Positions 45,034 to 56,086 of a DNA stretch of 64,000 nt are shown here, piece by piece. The stretch is taken from assembly GCF_030272615.1 (NCBI RefSeq), contig NC_081413.1, forward strand, positions 161,260,849 to 161,324,848. The letters are read 5' to 3'. The notes beneath the pieces were generated by a model that saw nothing but the letters and a program-made list of their open reading frames with translations, had not been told where the DNA came from and did not search any database. Position numbers and translations under genes: made by a program. This stretch comes from Cryptomeria japonica (lineage: Eukaryota; Streptophyta; Pinopsida; Cupressales; Cupressaceae). Position 1 is the stretch's first letter; each line of letters opens with the position of its first letter.

Positions 45034-46814
45034 TACGCCATCACCCAACTAACAAGATAAATAAGGCTCAACACCTGTTATTGTATCCACAGAATTGTTG
45101 AAAATAGTGAAAGCCAGTGGAAGTTGTATGAAGACAAAATTATTGTGAAGGAAGTGGTTCTCGAGCTAATGAGAAGGTGCAATTCTGAGTAACAGGAAAT
45201 TACGGTAGAAGGAAAACAGAGGAATTGAGGTGTAAGCCAAAGTAATTCATAGAGAATTAAAAATTTGCAATTCAATGAGAAGATTCAATAGAGAAATTGT
45301 AGGTGCAAGATGGACTGCAAGCCACAAAACTACAGAGTCGTGATCTCGGTGGAAGACTGGGAGTACCCATATTTAGGCCACATCACTGATGAAATCTTGG
45401 GATGAGTTTTTAATGTTAAAAGCAACCACACAAGGAGAAGCGTGAAAAATATTATAGGAGAGGAAATCCTATTTCCCTAGACAAGTAGGCTTATCTTCCC
45501 TTCCCAATTAATATTAATTTTTCTCTCAAACACATTGGACCTTCTATAGTCGTTATAATTACTGGATATTATAGCTGAAAGAGTGGCACATGATGTATAT
45601 CTTCCTGCCAACAAGTTAATCTCTTATGTTCAAAAGTATGATATACAAGAGGGTGAAGCTGAAATATGAGGTCTTTTTCCAAGGTATTTACTCCAAAATG
45701 GGCATGCATATGTTTCATTATATGATAGCATAAAAACACCCTAGAAATGGAGAATTTTAGGTTTCTTCAAATGTCACTAGATAGATACCATAGAACCTTT
45801 GGTCATGATTTAGTTGACAACACCAAGAAAAAGGTCAATGCTCTGCTAATGCTATTAAGTAATGAAAGGACCAAAGAAGCAATTCAGCTTCAACAATAAG
45901 TTGTTCTTGACCTCAATGCTATGTTGAGAATGTGGGATCCTCAATTTGGTCAGGATGATAACAATCCCTCATGGACTTTAGATATACAAGATAGATATAT
46001 GCATGTAGAAGGATCTCAAGAAAAACAGGATGTGAATCTTGTGGCTCCAGTTGTCATGGAAGAATGATCGACAACCAGTAAGCTATTTTTTGTTTTTTGT
46101 AACCATGCTTCCAATTTTGTGTCATGAATGCAATATAAGATCCACACATTGACAATTTAAAAAAAGGTGGTTAATGCTCTATTAAATGATTCTCTTGTTC
46201 ATGAAAGGGTTATGTCTGTGGGGGATGAAGGAGGTGTTTTATAGGAGCAGCTGCATGAGAATGTTATTCTACTAGATGCTATGGAAGAATAACAGTTTTC
46301 TCCTACAGTCCCTTGACTCCAATTTTGATGTGTTACATGTTCTCGCATCATCAGATACAACAAATGGATTTGTGGGGGATTTTTGTATTAAAGGCTACGT
46401 GGTTTTTGGGCATAATCCACAATTCATCCCAATTTGGTCATGCCTAGCTGGCCTCCTCTCCGACTGGTTTTTCTTCATGATTATGTTGGCTAGATCCTTG
46501 CAAGTTTTGGCCAATGACATTGGGGTTTTTTGGTTTCTAAAAGGAAAAAATTACATTTGAATTTACCCCATCTTTGTATGGTCATATGCCATAATGTACT
46601 TTGCACATATGTTTAAGCTTAGTATAGTTTGTAATTAGGACTTGTAATTGAGATTTTCTCATCAAATCTCAAATTTGAATTGTAAAATTTCAAAAAAAAT
46701 TAGAGCTATAACCAAAGGTTTTCTTGCTGACTCTTTCCTCCTAGTATGCTCTTTGAACTAGCTTTTGTAACCTTATATCTTATATTAATATATTAGTGGC
46801 TTGCCACCTTTGCC
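45034..46814 (+). other. 3' part of the LINE with weak coding traces
   Basis: No recognised domain. Between 45740 and 46250 two similar phrases can be read on the plus strand ('KKVNALLMLLSNERT' and 'KVVNALLNDSLVHER'), suggesting a duplicated C-terminal extension. It ends with the LINE 3' signature before the poly-A. Confidence 0.45.
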
Positions 46815-46839
46815 AAAAAAAAATAATAATAGAAAATTT

Positions 46840-48590
46840 ATTGTTAATAAGTTCTTTTCAATCACTAAGATTGTAAGTTGTTTTACATAGTGTTGAGGTG
46901 ATTGAGAATCATTTAGTAGAACTATGGGAACTGCTCAAGCCAACTTGTTTCACAAATATTTTAAATGTTGAGTTCTTAATGACTTTTTTTGGAGAGGAAA
47001 TGATAACAAACATGTCACACTATTTATCAAGATTCATAGCAAAAAATATAAGATAAAAAATGAAATTGATACTTATTAAAAAATTAATCTGGCAAGCCAA
47101 GTTGGGTGGGGCTTATGTGAATTACAACATGGGTTTTATCTAGAGTCCCACAAGCCACTTGGTTTTGTGAATGTTATTAAAAGCTTTCATTTTATTTCAT
47201 TCATCTTATTACTTCAATAATATTGTCTTTGTAAGTGGGTTGCTATATGTCATTATATTACTTTTTTTTGGCTCAATGGGTGAGTCAATCAAATATACTC
47301 TATCGTTACACTGATGGGTTGCTATTATAGATTTAAGATCAAGTAAATCTCAACTGTTAAATATGTCGATGTTTAACATAAAGTAAATGGAGATAATTAG
47401 ACACTTAAATTTAATTTAATAGGTGTATCTTATTAATCTTCTAACTTAAAAGAAAATGTGTAATATATTAGAAGCTAATATATTTTTTTTTATTGAATCA
47501 AAGTAGAATTACAAAGAATAAAAGCTACAATAGATAGCTGAAAGAGAACTAGATCAAACGAGCAAACAAAAACCTACAATAGGCCAACAAGTGGCATTGT
47601 TTTGAAGAGACATGACAAAATACTTGCAAACTAAGAACAATTAAATACAAAATGAAAAATCAAATGTGACATGACACAGCCACATGAACCAATATAACAT
47701 TTATATATTGTATATGCACACTCTATGCTAACAAATAGAAGTTATAGCTAAGAAACAAATATCATTGCTAAAATGAAGTGGAAAATCAAAGATGACATTA
47801 GACTAGTTATGAAATAGATAATCAAATACAAACATGACACAACCTATGAACCAATATACCATTTATATATTGTATGTGCACACACTCTTTTAACATGTAG
47901 AGGTTATAGCTAAAGAACAAGTGTCATTGCTAGGGTGAAAAGACCTTACTAAAAGCCTCACACCTTGTTAGTGTAATGTTGACTCCACCGGGTACGACTC
48001 TATTTTGCCTTAACGTTGGTTTTCGTTGACTACCCAAAAAAACAAAATGTCTTTTACTGCGACAAAACTTGAGGTCGTGAATTATTTAGCAATTTAGAAA
48101 ACGTGTGCAGCCCGTTTGTAGTGTTTTGGACGATCATTTCGATTGCATGCCCGTATTATAGAGATAAACATTTGAAATGTTTTAAAACTATGGTTACGCA
48201 CCCATTGTTACAAATGAAAATCATAAATTAATGACCTGCTAAATACTTGATGATTGCAATGATAACCTGCAAATTGGCAGCAATTAATATAAACTAACAG
48301 TATTTTTGAACGAGATATGCTTGATACAGCAGACGGGTTGAAAAAGTAATATTATGGAAGACAGAAGATCCTGCATCTTGTTTGATGTAAACAGGATTTC
48401 AAAGATACTATTTCACAGAACATTCAAAAACCAAACAAAAGCGGCAGATGCGACTGCAAGCCGAAACGCTCATGGCTATACAGACAGAGGATTATAAAAA
48501 AATCGATTTTATGCCTACAAAAACATTAATCCTTTTCACTGGAAAGTTAATGACACTGTGTACGCCTGAAGACACATCGATCAAATGAAA
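46840..48590. other. Spacer between LINE and gene, with a local duplication
   Basis: AT-rich and without coding potential. Units 47659-47775 and 47821-47938 are a diverged direct duplication, sharing 'gaaccaatata' and 'atttatatattgtat'. Bases after about 48000 become GC-richer as the downstream end of the minus-strand gene is approached. Confidence 0.6.
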
Positions 48591-49694
48591 TCAAACGCAG
48601 AGCGAGGTGGTACTTCGGAAAGAAAGCCTATGAAAATCCAACTTAGAGCTTTTGGAAGTGCCGCCAAGTATAGCCTGGTCATCCTGCACGATAAGCCCTT
48701 CCAAGCTATTCGAAGCAGCTAATTTGGAGGAAGCCCGGGCCAAATATGGCGAATTCTGGTCGGCATAAAGAGGCAATCTTCTGCTGGAAATATTTCTGGA
48801 GGCTGCCGAAACTCCACCGTCAACACGCTTCCTTGTGGTTGAACTGTTGACGACGGAATTGGTGCAGGATTTACAGCCGTTTAACGACGATAAAGGGGAT
48901 AACTTATTCCAGCCTCTGGTTCTCGGCGTTTCCTCGCCGGACACATTTTCTTTGAAAGACTTGGATTTCTGTTGAAAGTTGGAAGCTTTCCGCAGTTTTC
49001 CGGCAAGCGTTGGCCCCTCTTCATCAAAGCTTAAAACCGAGGGCTTAAGAACAGACTTCTCCCTTTGCCTGAGACGCATGTCCTCCAGCTTCATCGGAGG
49101 AGTTTTCAGTAACCCTAGGCTGAAAAACTGCTGCCAGTTTAAAGGCGGTTTCCCGGACGAAGCGGCCGGCTTTGGCGACGTGCACGAGGTCCGATTTGCC
49201 CTGCATTTGGATTTACTGCTTGGAGCGTTGGAATTTACACGGCAGGAGCTTTTCTCAGAGGCGGAAAAGTTCAGGCTTCTGTGAGAAGCTCGAGAATTGT
49301 TAGAGCTCGAGCTTGTCCAATAACTGGACTGCGAATCCAGCGAATCTGTTCTCCACGCCTGCAGCTTTTCATTCAAAAGAAGACGCTTTTCTCCGAAAGA
49401 ATTCGATTTACTGTGCAAAGTCTTTGCATTTGATTGAGCCAGAGGAAGGAGGCGGCCTCCATGGAAGAGATCATCAGCCGGACAGGTCTCATATGCCGTA
49501 GAACTGCAGCCGCTGAAATCAATGTCGAAATCGAAATCTTCTTGATCTGAACATCCCACGTTCGAATCCCGTAGAGAATTCTCCCACTCCGCGCACAGCT
49601 CGGCGCTTGGCAGGTCGCAGAAAGAAAGAACCTCTCCTTCGTCGGATTCGTCAAGCAAAGCACAAATTCTCCCTTCCTCCACTGAAAATTCCAT
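48591..49694 (-). CDS. Ser-rich plant protein with PADDLF...LLPL motif, function unknown
   Basis: Intact 367-codon frame on the minus strand, ATG at 49694 and TGA at 48591, clearly GC-richer than its surroundings. Seen: an acidic N-terminus (LSFCDLPS at residues 23-30, DFDFDIDF at 53-60), then CPADDLFHGGRLLPL at 71-85. A Ser/Asn-rich stretch covers about 118-180, NWQQFFSLGLLKTPPMK covers 186-202, and the C-terminus is basic and Ser-rich. The PADDLF/LLPL box followed by Ser-rich sequence is also found in several uncharacterised plant families, including MAKR-like and DUF1645-like proteins. I cannot assign one with certainty. No signal peptide or membrane segment is visible, so a cytoplasmic or nuclear regulatory role is only a guess. 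A paralogue lies at 62737-63555, same strand. Confidence 0.85.
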   Translation of the reverse strand: MEFSVEEGRICALLDESDEGEVLSFCDLPSAELCAEWENSLRDSNVGCSDQEDFDFDIDFSGCSSTAYETCPADDLFHGGRLLPLAQSNAKTLHSKSNSFGEKRLLLNEKLQAWRTDSLDSQSSYWTSSSSNNSRASHRSLNFSASEKSSCRVNSNAPSSKSKCRANRTSCTSPKPAASSGKPPLNWQQFFSLGLLKTPPMKLEDMRLRQREKSVLKPSVLSFDEEGPTLAGKLRKASNFQQKSKSFKENVSGEETPRTRGWNKLSPLSSLNGCKSCTNSVVNSSTTRKRVDGGVSAASRNISSRRLPLYADQNSPYLARASSKLAASNSLEGLIVQDDQAILGGTSKSSKLDFHRLSFRSTTSLCV

Positions 49695-50100
49695 CTCCTT
49701 TCACAGAAATACTGTAAACAGAAGGTTTGGCAGTAAGATTTCTGGATAAAGGAGACACAGAATCAGGATTTATGGAGGGGAAAAGTAATGTGGGACTCAA
49801 AATTGTGATTGTACATAATCTGCGGGACCCGGCGGATATAACTTTAGAAAGCACGAGTGTTCACAGGAGAAGTCTGTAGTGGGGTTGATCCATATACTAA
49901 AACCTGCACTTGCCGGCCACTAGTTATTATTAAATGGACTTTGTGTGGGGAAAGGGAGAAAAGCCCGAGGTAAGAGATTTTTCTATTATTCTAGAAAGGT
50001 AAGCTGCCGCCAACAACATATGGACCCTGTGTATGCTTCAATGTTTCACTGGTCATGCCAAGATTTGAAACGTATGTGTATCAAAAGCTAAGCTTCTAGA
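49695..50100 (-). promoter_or_regulatory. Upstream region of the Ser-rich gene
   Basis: Leader and probable promoter. The leader is pyrimidine- and A-rich. CCATAAATCC (49767-49776, minus strand), about 75 bp before the ATG, is the only TATA-like element I see. An acceptor-like CTGTTTACAG (about 49711-49720, minus strand) would allow an intron in the leader. Neither can be proven from sequence alone. Confidence 0.3.
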
Positions 50101-50293
50101 CTCCCTCTTATCCAGTCTAAAGCATAAACCAACAAAGGGAAGAAGACATGGCTTCTAGATGTAAAGCCTCCGGCTAAGATTCCTATTTCATTTTTCGCTC
50201 TACTTTGAATGAGATTGCTTCGACTGTCACTTTTCATATTTCGTATTTGGACTCTTTCCTCCTTGATCACGGATCTCCACTCCTCAATTTCTT

Positions 50294-50319
50294 GGCCGTA
50301 TGGCCGTATGGCCGTATGG
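50294..50319. repeat. 8-bp repeat, three copies
   Basis: GGCCGTAT occurs three times in a row from 50294, plus two further bases. Confidence 0.9.
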
Positions 50320-50478
50320 ATGATAAAATACAATTAAAATTTTCGTGGTGGGTAAAATAGTATTTTTGGATTGGGTTAGCTTTTGTTGGGGGATGGTGGG
50401 GGAGAGGTTAATATGATGTTTCCATTTCACACTATAATAGCATGAAAAGGCATGGAGTTCTTTTTTAGCCATTGAAAT

Positions 50479-50960
50479 GTTTTCAGCAATATTTAGGATC
50501 ATATTCCTTCATCAAGATAAGATAAGTAGAGAGTAGGAAAATGGATCTACCATTGAGGTGAGATAATAAGAGAGTAGAAAAATGGATCATAGAATATTAT
50601 CTGAAATATTGATAAAAAAATAGAGAGTCAAATCCAAAAATACTATTAGACTATTGGTTTGCTTAATCAACACATTCTAAGCTTTGACTTGCTTGGGTGA
50701 CTCATTTGAAATCACACTAATAGGTGGGTCCCATTGAAGAAACTAGTGCTAAAATGTTTTCAACAACATTTCAGATCATACTTTGTCATCTATCATTAAG
50801 ATAAGATAATAAGAGAGTAGAAAAATTGACATGGTCGAATCCAAAAGCACTATTACTTAAGTGGTTAGCTTAATCAACACATTCTAATCTTTGACTTGCT
50901 TAAGTGACTCATATGAAATCACACAAATAGGTGAGCCTTGTTCAAAAAACTAGGGATTTT
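50479..50960. repeat. Diverged two-copy repeat of about 280 bp
   Basis: Units near 50479-50745 and 50757-50960 share 'aagataagataa', 'gagagtag', 'cttaatcaacacattctaa' and 'tttgacttgctt'. The order is the same with modest divergence. Confidence 0.75.
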
Positions 50961-51274
50961 AGATTAATCACCTAAACAAATCAAATATAACAAGTATATT
51001 ATATAGCTCACCATTACAAAACATGATGAATTGTAGAAATCTAATGTCTTGGTAAAGACATGCTAACTAAATGAAATATTCTTGAAAATTACCATCCACT
51101 AATAATCTTGTTTTTTAAATTTATTGCTTTATCTTCAATTAATTCACATTAAAAAAATTATTTATAAAATTGTTCTTATCAACTTTTATTTATGATATTG
51201 TTTGACACCTCCAATAGACCATAACATTTATATCTTAATTCATGCTTTATTAATCAACTATATTATTTTTATAT

Positions 51275-51905
51275 GAAAACTCTTTCTATTATATTATATT
51301 AATCAACTATACATAAACAAATAATAAATCTTAAATAGGAAATAGCAAATCAATCCATTCTTTGCTATGAGAATACAATTTTCTCCTTTTCGATTATAAG
51401 ATCAAGGATTAATAATTAACTTAACTAGAAAACTCTTCTATTCTATTATATTATATTAATCAGCTATACATAAACAAATAATAATACCTTAAATAAGAAT
51501 TAGCAAATCAATTGATTCTTTGTCATGAGAATACAATTTTCCCCTTTTCCATCATAAGATTAAGGAATGATAATTAAAAAACTCTTATATTATATTATGT
51601 TAACAAACTATACATAAACAAATAATAATATCTTAAATAGGAATTAGCAAATCAATCGATTCTTTCCTATGAGAAAACAATTTTCTCCTTTTCGATCATA
51701 AGATTAAAAAATGATAATTAATTGATTCTTTGCTATGAGAATACAATTTTTTCCTCTTCCATCATAAAATTAAGGAATGATAATTAACTTAATTAAAGAA
51801 CTCTTCTATCATATTATGTTAACCAACTATATATAAACAAATAATAATATCCTAAATAAGAATTAACAAATCAATCGATTTTTTTATTATGATAATACAA
51901 TTTTT
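51275..51905. repeat. AT-rich tandem repeat, four to five copies of about 150 bp
   Basis: Copies begin near 51275, 51428, 51575 and 51795, with a partial copy near 51712. All share 'aactatacataaacaaataa', 'aattagcaaatcaat' and 'atgagaatacaatttt'. The first three are spaced 147-153 bp apart. Confidence 0.88.
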
Positions 51906-52628
51906 CATCGTCTTTCATAAAGCAAGTTTTGAACAACCATTTTTTTCTGGAATAAGAAATCCAAGAAAGATACATATAGTTTTCCCATATTAAATTATAA
52001 GATAAAGAGTAATAATTAAGTGTAACTGTAACTGAACATAGACTTTTGAGCCTGCAGAATCGTAATGATAACGGACGACTTTATGCTCTGCAAATTTGAA
52101 CAAGAAAGAATCGTAATGATGGCGAATGATTTGCTATTTCAGGTTGCTCAGACCTCAAATATTCTAATCCATAAATAACTTACTCTACTCATTCATTTTC
52201 AAAAGCTAAATTCGTTGGCATCCCTTTCAAAACAACGTTAAATAATTCTCATGCTTTCTGCACTTCTCTGCCATCTCAACCCAGAGTTTATGCCTGGTTT
52301 CACTAGTGGTATTTTTATCAGTTTATTAGTGGTAAAGTTTTTACTTACAGTTTGCATTAATATTATTTTGACACTTCAATACTATTTTTATAAATATAAT
52401 TAATTTTGACATAAATAATATAAAAAATACTTATTCAATGCTCAAAGGTTTTACACTTTCGTGTTTGAAGAGAGTGGGGAAAGTGTAGTGGCCATTGAGA
52501 AATAATAAATACATACAATGACTCCTATTGTAGATACATATGGAAATAAATTTTTAGGAAATACAACCAACATAGTAGTCGTATATTTGAATACATTGAG
52601 CACGGAAGTAAAAGTAATATACGACAAA

Positions 52629-52720
52629 TATTGGACGTTATTTTAGATATGTTGGACATACAAGTGTGAACACTTATTGGACGTTATTTTAGATATGTTG
52701 GACATACAAGTGTGAACACT
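52629..52720. repeat. Perfect 46-bp tandem duplication
   Basis: Bases 52629-52674 are repeated without change at 52675-52720. The unit starts TATTGGACGTTATTTTAGAT and ends GTGAACACT. The lack of differences suggests a recent event. Confidence 0.95.
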
Positions 52721-53334
52721 TATAAGTCATTCATTCATTGATCTTTTTATTTTCTTGTTTCACATTAGTTTTGGTCATGCTCAAATATAATGTTTGAATG
52801 TTCAATTGGTCATATTTTGTGTACAAATTGATCAAAATTCAAAGCTGATAGTATATTCTAATAAGTTTTTTTATTGGATTTGACTATAAGTATCTTTTTG
52901 TTCTTCTAGATATTATTATTTTATAGTTTAAATTTTGTTATTTTTAAAGTCAATTTAAATAATTTAACTGTTGTTCATTAATTTGTCTATAAAACATATG
53001 AATGAATATTAGACTATTAATGATTGTCATATCATGTAATTATAATATTGAATTATTGAATCGAAGTATCAGATTTTCACTTGTATTTTATCAACATTTA
53101 CACAAACATATACTGTATTATTAAGGCATCTTGTATTTCTTCTTTGGATGCATTTAATCTTGTTCATTGGTAGTGTGGATTGTGTTGATTTTTTCTTTGC
53201 TCGTTTAACCACGGGCATTGATTTGCCCTCCCAACCATAGACAATTCACCATTGTCTCCCCCGAGCACTATGTATGTCCTTAATATAATAGATTGTGTCT
53301 TTTCACCAAGGGTCACCACTCTTCACATGTGGCC

Positions 53335-53545
53335 CCATTAATTTAATAATTATATTATTACATAATAATATAATTATATCATCTCACAACAATAATAATA
53401 ATATAATTTTATTATCTCACGATAATAATATAATAATTCTACTATCAATATAATTATTATATTATCAATCACAATAATTGTGTCATCAATATAATTATTA
53501 TAATATCACAATATTATAATAATATAATTATATTATCTCAACCTT
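53335..53545. repeat. AT microsatellite-like tract
   Basis: Low-complexity sequence of ATAATA/TAATTAT type, interspersed with ATCTCA and ATCACA. Confidence 0.85.
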
Positions 53546-54142
53546 TATGTTATCTATGTCGACCTGAAGGAATCCGACCATAGCTACAATAACATTAACA
53601 GATAGTCTAGTTATTGTAAAAGTTTCATAATTTATGTTGGCATGCTAGAAATTTAGGTGCTTCTCACAACTAGTAATGTAGGAGCACCTTAAGAGTTGAG
53701 CATTATTGCATCAACCAAAAAGAATTTCCTTTTTATTTTTCTTTATTTTAGATAGTTTGCACATTGAACTAGCTATTATGTCTTAGTTCAGATATTGTAT
53801 TATGATTTGTATTGTGCAGTATTGTATGAACTAAAATGAGCATACACAACTTCATTAAGGAGGACTAGTGTTTGAGGAGAAATCTGAAGGAAAGATTATG
53901 AAAGGAAATTTTTTGGTTCCTTGAACAGACAAGTGTATAAGATTTGGGATTAGATTAATCTTTTGACTGATTATGAGAAAATGGTTGAGTTGATAGAAAT
54001 GTTTAAATTATTTATATTGTTTCTGATTGTAAAAATAAAATTGTAAATTAAAATGAATAAGGAAATAAAATAGTCTAATTTATATTAACAATTGTACTTA
54101 CTATTAACTAAATTCTATACTAACAATTTTTTGAAAACTCAA

Positions 54143-54640
54143 GTTGTTGTGGTATGTTTTCATTTATGTCAACCCATCTTGTGTTGTCATTGATGTCAAC
54201 CTATCTTGTATCATCACTGAAGTTGAAGGATGGTGTAGTGGAATTTTCAACATGCAGTTTAGAGTATCTATATATTCTAGTATTATTGAATTGTCTTGTA
54301 GAGATGTAAGAATGGTGTAGTGGAAGTTTCAATATGCAGGCAAGAGTATTTTTGTGTTCTAGTATTGTTGAATTGTCCTATAAAGATGTTGAAGTATTTT
54401 TGGAAGGATGATACAGTAGAAGTTTCATATGCATGAAATATTTATGCAGGAAAGTTTTTAATGTTCCAATGGAAGAATTCCTTGCATTCCTCTAGCATGT
54501 GAAGATTATGTTTTATGGTCCTGAATATATTGTCTATTAACTATGTATATTATACCATTAGATTTGTAGGTCCACTATTTCTTAGATGGTAGAGTTGGTT
54601 GTTGCTATTTTTGATAGTAAGCTTGGTTGACATTGTTGGA
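54143..54640 (+). repeat. Possible truncated Copia LTR with an 82-bp internal repeat
   Basis: 'tgttgtggtatgttttcatt' followed by 'cattgatgtcaacc' recalls the first bases of the LTRs of A and C. Inside, units starting at 54226 and 54308 (82-bp period) and a partial third near 54404 share 'atggtgtagtggaa' and 'tctagtattattgaattg'. No right end or target duplication is found. Confidence 0.4.
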
Positions 54641-55601
54641 ATCAAGGAACATTGAGAGAGGAGGTGGGGGGGAATCAATGTTCTTCAATTTTTAACTTTA
54701 TTGACCTATTGTTTCAACCACTTAATGCAAATGAAAAAAAGTAAAGTGCAGAAACACAAAGCAAAGATCAACAACACCATAACACCAAGATTTTTATGTG
54801 GAAACCCCATTAAGGGAAAAACCACGGTTGGATTCAAACCCAAAATATTAATATACTCTATTAGAAGTATAAAAATATTGCATAAGGGGAATGCACATGC
54901 ATTCAAGCAAACTACCTAGATCTCATTGCTCAATTGCTAGTAATGGCTACAACCTAGAAAGGCTCACTACTTTACAAAATGATTACATATAATAATTGGA
55001 ATGTTTGAACTGATAAGAAGCATCTACAAATGTCAAAAATATTTCTAGTTAAGTACAAAATACCGTATCTTGCTCAACTCTACAACACTACTCTATTCTG
55101 ATATTCTGCATCATACCGGAGCACAAATCTTCACCTTACACACGTGAAATTGTGTACATTTGATCATAAACACATCGCACATACTTGTTGATCCCTAAAT
55201 GATCAAACAAACCTCTTATGTATCTGCATCACCAATTTAGGACTTCACCATGTTGGCTTCAAGAACACGACACAAAAGATGAAACGTGTACACAAGTCGG
55301 CTCAATCCAATTAAGACCAATCATGCAGACCAAAACAAAATGTCCACATGCTTCCCACATGTCAGCTCAACATCCTCAAACACACAAACAATCACCAAAA
55401 TCGATCCACAAGATCTGCATAATGAATTTCCACACGTTACTGCTGATAACCATTGTTCTAGCCAAAAACCTGTCTACCAGATCTTCCAACTTGCCCAAAA
55501 CTTATCACCGGAGGCCACAAACCTGGAATAATGCATATTACACAGCCACAATGCTTATTTGAGATCCAAAAAGAAAAATATGTAGCATAAATGATCCGCT
55601 T
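54637..55601 (-). repeat. Copia-type LTR remnant, minus strand
   Basis: On the minus strand it ends with a C-rich stretch and a TGATTCCAACA end, and it contains the hairpin motif (54795-54830) shared with A, B and C. The other end may be the ACCAACA near 55595-55601. No primer site, polypurine tract or matching flanks are seen, so the borders are uncertain. Confidence 0.5.
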
Positions 55602-56086
55602 ACCAACAACTTGTACACTCTACCAGGGTGTGTGCACCAAGATGGTGTGCAAAAAAGTGGACACACCCCCCCAAAAAGTTGGAAAAACATAAAATGCACA
55701 TAGGTTATTTCAAATTTTAAAAACCCCATACGTGTTTAGGCTCATTTTGCTAGCCTAAACAAATCAAAATCATGTATGAGGTTTTTCTTATACTAAATGT
55801 GCATGCAGATTAGTTTTCGAAACCTTGTACGCATTTTTCTATCAATAAATTTTATTTGACAGCGGTCGATTGGGTCATTTTCACCCGTGGTCATAAGGAA
55901 AGAACTTTGAAGGTTTTATACAACAAAATACATGAACAGGGTTCTTAAAATCAAACACACCAACAATGGAAAGAGGTATGAGATCAAATTTTTTCATCTA
56001 TTTTATGCATTTGATAAATTATATTCACAATTACAATGTAAATTAATTGTTTTTTTATTTTTTGTTATGAATGCATATCATATTCT
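55602..56086. other. Spacer, nothing recognised
   Basis: AT-rich stretch between the LTR remnant and the decayed multi-exon gene. It holds no frame of note. Confidence 0.5.

Larger units (their letters stand above)
36810..46823 (+). mobile_element. Full-length plant L1-type LINE, decayed and interrupted
   Basis: A perfect 16-bp target duplication (TAATAATAGAAAATTT) lies at 36794-36809 and 46824-46839. The 3' end 'GGCTTGCCACCTTTGCC' followed by nine A residues is typical of plant LINEs. Order: leader, ORF1 with a DUF4283-like domain, endonuclease, RT, a weak zinc-binding region, RNase H, and a long 3' part. A solo LTR (40519-42274) splits RT. Numerous stops and at least one internal deletion show it is old. 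Without the LTR it is about 8.3 kb, longer than most plant LINEs because of duplications in ORF1 and in the 3' part. Confidence 0.93.
50101..54630. other. Long AT-rich intergenic stretch with several tandem repeats
   Basis: No gene, RNA or complete mobile element is recognised. Reading frames are all short. The repeats listed separately (50294, 50479, 51275, 52629, 53335, 54226) occupy much of it. Confidence 0.6.

Noticed and set aside
53335-53545. MITE or CRISPR-like array
   Set aside because: It is a simple AT-rich microsatellite without regular spacers or terminal inverted repeats, and the window is clearly eukaryotic.
55612-55640. CACTA-type transposon end (CACTCTACCAGGG)
   Set aside because: No inverted partner was found to the right in the window, and the motif differs from the CACTA start.
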